From Acidimicrobiaceae bacterium (GTDB lineage Bacteria > Actinomycetota > Acidimicrobiia > Acidimicrobiales > RAAP-2), in the NCBI GenBank assembly GCA_003152555.1, contig PMAL01000104.1:1-12247 (forward strand): a stretch of DNA of 12,247 bases, read 5' to 3'. This document shows positions 7,488-12,247 of the stretch, one piece after another. Numbering within the stretch: the stretch's first letter is position 1; each line of letters begins with the position of its first letter. The translations under genes were made by a program, and so were the position numbers. The notes below the pieces were generated by a model. The model saw only the letters and a program-made list of their open reading frames with translations, searched no databases and was not told the origin of the DNA.

Positions 7488-9551
7488 TCATTGCTCAACG
7501 GCGTCGGACGGAGTTGACCTAGTTGACGCCGCCGAGATCTCGACGCCCACTGGCTGGAGGGGAAAATGACAGGCCGCCCAGTGTTGAGGTCCAAAGGACC
7601 GCAACTCCGGTTCTTGCTCGGTGCACAGCTCAGTCGCTCGCGCACACCGTGTGTGGAATCGACATCCGGTGGGAAGATTGATTGCGCTCGGTAACTCGCC
7701 CTTGACCGATCTGTGGTTCTTAGCCCGCTCAGACTCCGGAGATGGCAGAGGGATTGCTTCGATCAAACTCGCCGTGTACGGGTGTGCCGGATGCTCGTAG
7801 ATTGCGTCACTCGGGCCGGTCTCGACAATCTTTCCGAGGTACATTACCCCTATCGTGTCGGCGAGATACTTGACCACCGCAAGGTCGTGGGAGATGACCA
7901 GGTAGGTCAGCCCATGGGTTTTTTGCAAGCGCCTCATCAAATTAAGTACCTGCGAGCGAATCGACACATCTAGCGCACTGACCGGCTCATCGGCGACGAC
8001 GATTTTGGGATTGAGCGCCAACGCTCGGGCGAGACCAATACGTTGACGTTGTCCACCAGAGAATTCGTGCGCGTAACGATTGACCGCTTCAGCCGGCAGT
8101 CCAACGTCGGCGAGCAGGCCCTGAATGGTTCGGTCTTGCTCCTCGCGATTTCCGATGCTTTGGATTGCAAGTGGCTCACGGAGGATTCGTCCGACGCGCA
8201 TGCGAGGGTCCAGTGAGGCGTAGGGATCCTGGTACATCAATTGGATATCCCGGCGTCTGGCGCGAAGTGTTTTGCGATCGAGCATCGCGATGTCTTCGCC
8301 ATCGAGCTCGATCGAACCTGAATCAGGAGTTTCAAGCGCGGTCACGAGACGACCCACCGTGGTCTTGCCGCAGCCCGACTCGCCGACCAGTCCAAACGTC
8401 TCGCCTTTGCGAACGCTAAATGAGACGCCCGACACTGCGTGCACTTTGGCTCCGCGACCACCGAATCTCGAACCACTCACCGGGAATTCTTTCACCAGAT
8501 CCGTGACTCGCAACATGACCGGGACCTCGTCTTCATTAGCGGTGATATCTCCCCTCCCTCGTGATGAGGAGAGATCGAGAGGGCCATCGACTGGGTGCCA
8601 ACACGCAAACGCGTGCTCGTCGGACATGTTGCTTAAGACTGGCTCTTGCGTGCGACACTGATCGGTGGATTGGTCACAACGCGGTGCGAACCGGCAACCA
8701 GGGGGAGGATTCGTGAGGTCTGGCGGCAGACCAGGAATGCTGTGCAATTGTTGGCTGTTGTCCTGCTCAAGCCGGGGGATCGAGGCGAGCAGGGCCCGTG
8801 AATACGGATGGCGCATTTCATCGAAGAGCGCGTCAGTAGAACTCGCTTCTACCACTTTGCCTGCATACATCACCATCACGCGATCCGCTCGGCCCGCAAT
8901 TACACCCATATCGTGCGTAATCAACAACATGGACATGCGGAGCAATTGCTTCAAACTGTCCAGCAATTCGAGTATCTGTGCCTGGATTGTGACGTCCAGG
9001 GCAGTCGTTGGTTCGTCCGCAATTAGCAATTTTGGCTCACATGCCAGCGCCATCGCGATCATCACGCGTTGGCGCATCCCGCCGGAGAGTTGATGGGGGT
9101 AGTCCTGAAGGCGTTCCCTCGGTCGAGGCAGTCCAACAAGTCCGAGCACCTCGGCCGCGCGATCAAGTGCCGCTCGATGGTTGGCGCCGCGATGAATGCG
9201 TACCGGACCCGCCACCTGATCGCCAATGGTCTTCGTGGGATTCAACGACGTCATCGGATCCTGGAAAATCATTGCGATCTCATTGCCACGAATGGTGTGC
9301 ATTTCTTTGTAGTCAAGTGGTGCAAGGTCGCGACCCATGAACTCGATGCTGCCAGCGCTGATACGACCGCCCGGCGGCAGAAGTTGCATGATCGACAGCC
9401 CCGTCATTGATTTACCGCATCCTGACTCACCGACGATGCCCAGCGTCTCACCGGCGTCAATGTGAAGACTCACGCCATCGATCGGAGCCGCAGTGGCGTT
9501 ACGCATATCAATACGCACCGCAAGATCTTTGATCTCAAGTATGCGACTCAC
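7488..9551 (-). CDS. Fused two-domain peptide-type ABC ATPase (DppD-DppF fusion)
   Basis: Cytoplasmic ATPase powering the peptide-type importer, 687 residues, with both ATPase subunits in one chain. The GTG start at 9551 is supported by a very strong GAGGAGGAGAGG ribosome site. Domain 1 (about 1-320) has Walker A GESGCGKS (41-48), Q-loop Gln97, signature LSGGMRQ (155-161), Walker B with Asp179-Glu180, and switch His213. Domain 2 (about 343-687) has Walker A GESGCGKT (390-397), Q-loop Gln441, signature FSGGQRQ (497-503), Asp521-Glu522 and switch His555. All key residues are intact in both, so two working ATP sites are expected. Each domain ends in the oligopeptide-transporter C-terminal region with a four-cysteine set: C286, C292, C299, C317 and C630, C636, C643, C661. 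The equivalent cysteines hold an iron-sulfur cluster in a known DppD structure. It is the first gene of the minus-strand cluster, diverging from the kinase/phospho-lyase gene. Confidence 0.95.
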   Translation of the reverse strand: MSRILEIKDLAVRIDMRNATAAPIDGVSLHIDAGETLGIVGESGCGKSMTGLSIMQLLPPGGRISAGSIEFMGRDLAPLDYKEMHTIRGNEIAMIFQDPMTSLNPTKTIGDQVAGPVRIHRGANHRAALDRAAEVLGLVGLPRPRERLQDYPHQLSGGMRQRVMIAMALACEPKLLIADEPTTALDVTIQAQILELLDSLKQLLRMSMLLITHDMGVIAGRADRVMVMYAGKVVEASSTDALFDEMRHPYSRALLASIPRLEQDNSQQLHSIPGLPPDLTNPPPGCRFAPRCDQSTDQCRTQEPVLSNMSDEHAFACWHPVDGPLDLSSSRGRGDITANEDEVPVMLRVTDLVKEFPVSGSRFGGRGAKVHAVSGVSFSVRKGETFGLVGESGCGKTTVGRLVTALETPDSGSIELDGEDIAMLDRKTLRARRRDIQLMYQDPYASLDPRMRVGRILREPLAIQSIGNREEQDRTIQGLLADVGLPAEAVNRYAHEFSGGQRQRIGLARALALNPKIVVADEPVSALDVSIRSQVLNLMRRLQKTHGLTYLVISHDLAVVKYLADTIGVMYLGKIVETGPSDAIYEHPAHPYTASLIEAIPLPSPESERAKNHRSVKGELPSAINLPTGCRFHTRCARATELCTEQEPELRSFGPQHWAACHFPLQPVGVEISAASTRSTPSDAVEQ

Positions 9552-9937
9552 GACCTCTCCTCCTCGTCAACGACATTCAAGTTCAGCACTGATACAGATA
9601 CCCGACGTGGCGCGTTTCGAAGAGAATAGACCCACGGCACTCCGGGCTCGAACTGCGTACGGGAAAAATCCGCGTGATCCTTCTACTCCCACGGCATTAA
9701 GGTCCACGGCGATAATTTCTTGTCGACATCGACATAGTGGTCGATGAGAGTGACCTGGTATGTCTCCTCAGCCTCGCCGGTCGCAAATTTCACGTCTAGC
9801 ACATTCACGATTCAAGGTGACATCGTTAAGCACACTTCACGTGCGCCTGGGATACCACAACAAATCTGTACGCTTTAATGGCGTCGGATTCGGAACCCAT
9901 CCCAGGGTGCGAACGACTCGCCAATGGAGACAAAAAG
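9552..9937. other. Divergent intergenic region, ATPase versus kinase-lyase gene
   Basis: About 386 bases between two divergent starts, expected to hold both promoters. The ATPase ribosome site is at its left edge (9554-9565), and a GGAG site for the plus-strand gene is at 9926-9929. An 8-bp inverted repeat, cctgggat (9846-9853) with atcccagg (9899-9906), brackets the region before the plus-strand start. A cccacggca word occurs at 9631-9639 and 9688-9696. No promoter pair is convincing. A plus-strand open frame at 9760-9972 overlaps the real gene out of frame and has no ribosome site, so I do not call it. Confidence 0.5.
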
Positions 9938-12247
9938 ATGGACGTAGAAAAGCTGATGAAGAGGCTTTCTGACGAGGACGCGCACCTGCTCTCCCAGATT
10001 CTTGAAGATCGCTATGGGATTAAGACGGGTGAACTTCGACATTTACCCGGTGAGTTTAAGAATAGTTTCGTCGCGCGTGATCGTGACGGTGCATCGTTTG
10101 TAGTCAAAATCACCGACGCCGTGAGTACTTCAGGCCGCACACATATGCAGGCCGATCTACTCGAGCATCTGGCCCAGTACGCTCCCGCACTTCCGGTACC
10201 TCGCGTCGTACGCTCGCGCGACGATGCGCAGGCCGAGTCGGTCACATTCGGCGAACACGAAGCACTGCTGATGTTGCTGACATGGCTACCCGGAGACTCG
10301 ATGGCGGAATACTCCGTTCCCAGGCCAGAGCTGTTGTGGGAAATTGGCGAAACGGCAGCCCGATTTGTCGAAGGGCTGTCGGACTTCGATCACCCGTCCG
10401 CGACAGAAATCCATGAATGGCATATTCTCGATGCCCCGACGCGGGTACGTTCGTTGTTGCACCTCATTGTCGACAATGCCGCAAGGTCAGATGTAATCGA
10501 CGTGCTTGACTGGTACGACAACGTAGTTCTGCCGAGGCTGGATCGATTACCTGTCGGCATTGTGCACCAGGACTTGAATGACTTCAACATCCTGGTGCAA
10601 CGAGGCGATGACGCTCGCTTACACGTGTGCGGCGTTATTGACGTCGGCGACGCAATACTGACCGTTCGTGTCGCGGAAATTGCGATTGCGTGCGCGTACG
10701 CGATGTTGCGAAGCGATGATCCGATCGCGGCGGCATGTGATGTCATCGCCGGTTACTGTTCAGTGCTTACCCTGACGGACGACGAAGTGGCCTGTGTGCT
10801 GCCCTTGGCGGCGGCACGTCTGGCGCTGAACGCCACCGTCTGGACCACACGTCAACAGGCCGCCGAAGATTCGTATGCCGAATCGAGAATGCGCTTCACC
10901 TGGCCGCTGCTCAGCCAGCTGGCAAGGATCGACCTGGAATTCGCGAGCGCCCAGATACGCTCGGCCTCGGGAATCGATCCCGAGCCGTTAGGCCGGATTC
11001 TGGCTGCGTGGCTGAGCGAACACCGTGCGTCATTGGGGCCGATTATCTCGACGGGCCACCGGATTCCGTACTTGGACCTAAACAGCGAAGAGTCAGAAAC
11101 GCCAGAGGGTTACCACTGTCATCTCACGGCGATGCTTTCACTAGCCGCACGTCGACGTACGGGAGCAGCCGAACCCGCCACGCTCGGGCTCGGCGTTCAT
11201 CTGTCTCTCAACGAGTCCCGTATGGTCCTCGTCCCCCTGGATGGCACGATCGAACGAATCGAGCCGGAGAATCTTCGCCTGTTATTGCGCCACGACCCGT
11301 CGGATGGACCACGATTCTGGACTCAAATCAGCGGAGTAATCCCTGAGATGAATTCGCTTAGAAGCACGGTTCGTCGAGGCGACATCATCGGGAAAACGCC
11401 ATCAGGGCACGACGCATCCGTAACGACGAACATAATTGTCTCGTCGGTGGACCCGGGGACTCAGTGGATCCCGACCGCCGTGCGTCCTTCACGCGCGGTT
11501 GTTTGGGCCAGTCGGTGCCCTGATCCGTGGTACATGTTGGGTGACTGCGCGGAGCCACCGAACCCGGAATGGTCGGCCTCTCACGTACTGAGCGCAAGAG
11601 AAAAACATCTCGGCCGATCTCAGCGGTCGTACTTCCACCAACCAATGAACTTGCTGCGCGCGCAAGGAACTTGGTTCACCGATGACTTTGGTCGCCAGTA
11701 TCTGGACGGGCTGAACAACGTGTCGCACGTCGGACATGGCCATCCCGCCGTCACCGCCGCCGCAACTCGACAGATGCGACGACTAAATACGAATAGTCGG
11801 TTCGTCTACCCCGCGCTGGCGCGCTACGCCGAGCGACTCGCGGCGACTCTGCCAGACCCGCTCGACGTGGTGTTCTTCACCTGCACCGGGAGCGAAGCCA
11901 ACGATCTCGCGCTACGAATAGTTCGCCAGGTGACGGGTCGCAACGACATCCTCGTCATCGCGGGTGCCTACCACGGCAACACGACGGCGGTCACGGGCAT
12001 CAGTCCGAACCGTTATCGCGGGCCGGGCGGAGTTGGCCCCCCGGCCACGACGCACGAGTTCGCTCAGCCGAACCGCTATCGCGGGCCCTACGGCTACGAC
12101 CACGCAAATCCAGGCGCCGCGTACGCCGCCGACGCGGCGGTTGTGGTGAATAATCTGGTTGCCAGCGAGCACGTACCGGCTGCATTCTTTGCCGAGTCGT
12201 TGATGGGCACTGCGGGCCAGATTGTCTTCCCTCCGGGATACATTGAC
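9938..12247 (+). CDS. Kinase / degenerate M23-like / class III aminotransferase-fold fusion protein (partial, 3' end outside window)
   Basis: 770 codons are open to the window end with no stop; the 3' end is missing. Start: ATG at 9938 with GGAG eight bases upstream. An in-frame ATG at 9878 would add 20 residues but lacks a ribosome site. Domain 1 (about 15-330) is an APH-type kinase: catalytic loop HQDLNDFN (His210, Asp212, Asn217) and metal-binding IDVGD (Asp235, Asp238). The middle region (about 395-540) follows the M23 peptidase pattern (LGVHLSL, then VPLDGTI, then RRGDIIGK) with the metal ligands replaced. Domain 3 (from about 553) is a class III PLP fold with LNNVSHVGHGHP (592-603), TGSEAN (650-655) and YHGNT (678-682); the PLP lysine lies beyond the window. 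Its closest described relatives are phosphoethanolamine and 5-phosphohydroxylysine phospho-lyases, and hydroxylysine kinase belongs to the APH group. The likely role, by inference, is phosphorylation of an amino-alcohol followed by phosphate and ammonia elimination. It could instead be a true aminotransferase. Confidence 0.9.
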   Translation, partial: MDVEKLMKRLSDEDAHLLSQILEDRYGIKTGELRHLPGEFKNSFVARDRDGASFVVKITDAVSTSGRTHMQADLLEHLAQYAPALPVPRVVRSRDDAQAESVTFGEHEALLMLLTWLPGDSMAEYSVPRPELLWEIGETAARFVEGLSDFDHPSATEIHEWHILDAPTRVRSLLHLIVDNAARSDVIDVLDWYDNVVLPRLDRLPVGIVHQDLNDFNILVQRGDDARLHVCGVIDVGDAILTVRVAEIAIACAYAMLRSDDPIAAACDVIAGYCSVLTLTDDEVACVLPLAAARLALNATVWTTRQQAAEDSYAESRMRFTWPLLSQLARIDLEFASAQIRSASGIDPEPLGRILAAWLSEHRASLGPIISTGHRIPYLDLNSEESETPEGYHCHLTAMLSLAARRRTGAAEPATLGLGVHLSLNESRMVLVPLDGTIERIEPENLRLLLRHDPSDGPRFWTQISGVIPEMNSLRSTVRRGDIIGKTPSGHDASVTTNIIVSSVDPGTQWIPTAVRPSRAVVWASRCPDPWYMLGDCAEPPNPEWSASHVLSAREKHLGRSQRSYFHQPMNLLRAQGTWFTDDFGRQYLDGLNNVSHVGHGHPAVTAAATRQMRRLNTNSRFVYPALARYAERLAATLPDPLDVVFFTCTGSEANDLALRIVRQVTGRNDILVIAGAYHGNTTAVTGISPNRYRGPGGVGPPATTHEFAQPNRYRGPYGYDHANPGAAYAADAAVVVNNLVASEHVPAAFFAESLMGTAGQIVFPPGYID
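12005..12087 (+). repeat. In-frame 20-bp direct repeat inside the PLP domain
   Basis: ccgaaccgttatcgcgggcc (12005-12024) and ccgaaccgctatcgcgggcc (12068-12087) differ at one base. They are 63 bases apart, so both encode P-N-R-Y-R-G-P in the same frame. In relatives these positions are two different motifs (a SPyKf-GPGG segment and a PD-x-YRG segment), so the second base-level match may reflect local conversion or coincidence. Confidence 0.6.

Noticed and set aside
8272..9410. Several plus-strand open frames inside the fused ATPase gene
   Set aside because: They are antisense to intact Walker and signature motifs and lack ribosome sites and domains.
9760..9972. 70-residue plus-strand open frame in the divergent gap
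   Set aside because: It overlaps the kinase start out of frame, lacks a ribosome site, and is basic low-complexity sequence without a domain.
11385..12185. Minus-strand open frames and a 61-residue plus-strand frame within the fusion gene
   Set aside because: They lie over conserved PLP-domain motifs in the plus-strand gene and are composition-driven shadows of it.
1..12247. Mobile element, CRISPR array, tRNA or riboswitch
   Set aside because: I read for transposase motifs, regularly spaced repeats, cloverleaf-like sequence and long structured leaders and found none that could be supported.

Overview
The window looks bacterial: dense coding, Shine-Dalgarno sequences, several GTG starts, moderately high GC by eye, and Sec-type signal peptides. 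The substrate-binding proteins resemble those of Actinomycetota (possibly the Acidimicrobiia side). That placement is an impression from protein style, not a phylogeny. No RNA gene, CRISPR array, insertion sequence or phage gene was seen.

Layout: (1) 1-1989 holds a minus-strand family 5 (peptide/nickel-type) ABC substrate-binding protein, followed by a short inverted repeat near the window edge. (2) 1990-2400 is a divergent intergenic region. (3) 2401-3204 is a plus-strand alpha/beta hydrolase. It converges, with a 7-base gap, on a minus-strand transporter cluster. (4) 9551 down to 3212 is that cluster, read in the order fused two-domain ATPase (DppD-DppF type), second substrate-binding protein, DppB-type permease, DppC-type permease. 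Together these make a complete peptide-type ABC importer, and the upstream binding protein may be an alternative receptor for it. A perfect 19-bp stem-loop lies between the second binding protein and the permeases, and a weaker stem-loop follows the ATPase gene. (5) 9552-9937 is a second divergent intergenic region. (6) 9938 to the window end is a large plus-strand gene with no stop in the window, and it is the most distinctive gene here.

That gene encodes an APH/choline-kinase-type phosphotransferase, then a middle domain that aligns with an M23 peptidase fold but has lost the expected metal ligands, then the N-terminal half of a class III PLP enzyme. The PLP part is of the phosphoethanolamine / 5-phosphohydroxylysine phospho-lyase branch. 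The arrangement suggests one polypeptide that phosphorylates an amino-alcohol and then eliminates phosphate and ammonia. Its position next to a peptide-type importer suggests, by inference only, uptake and breakdown of a small amine or modified peptide.
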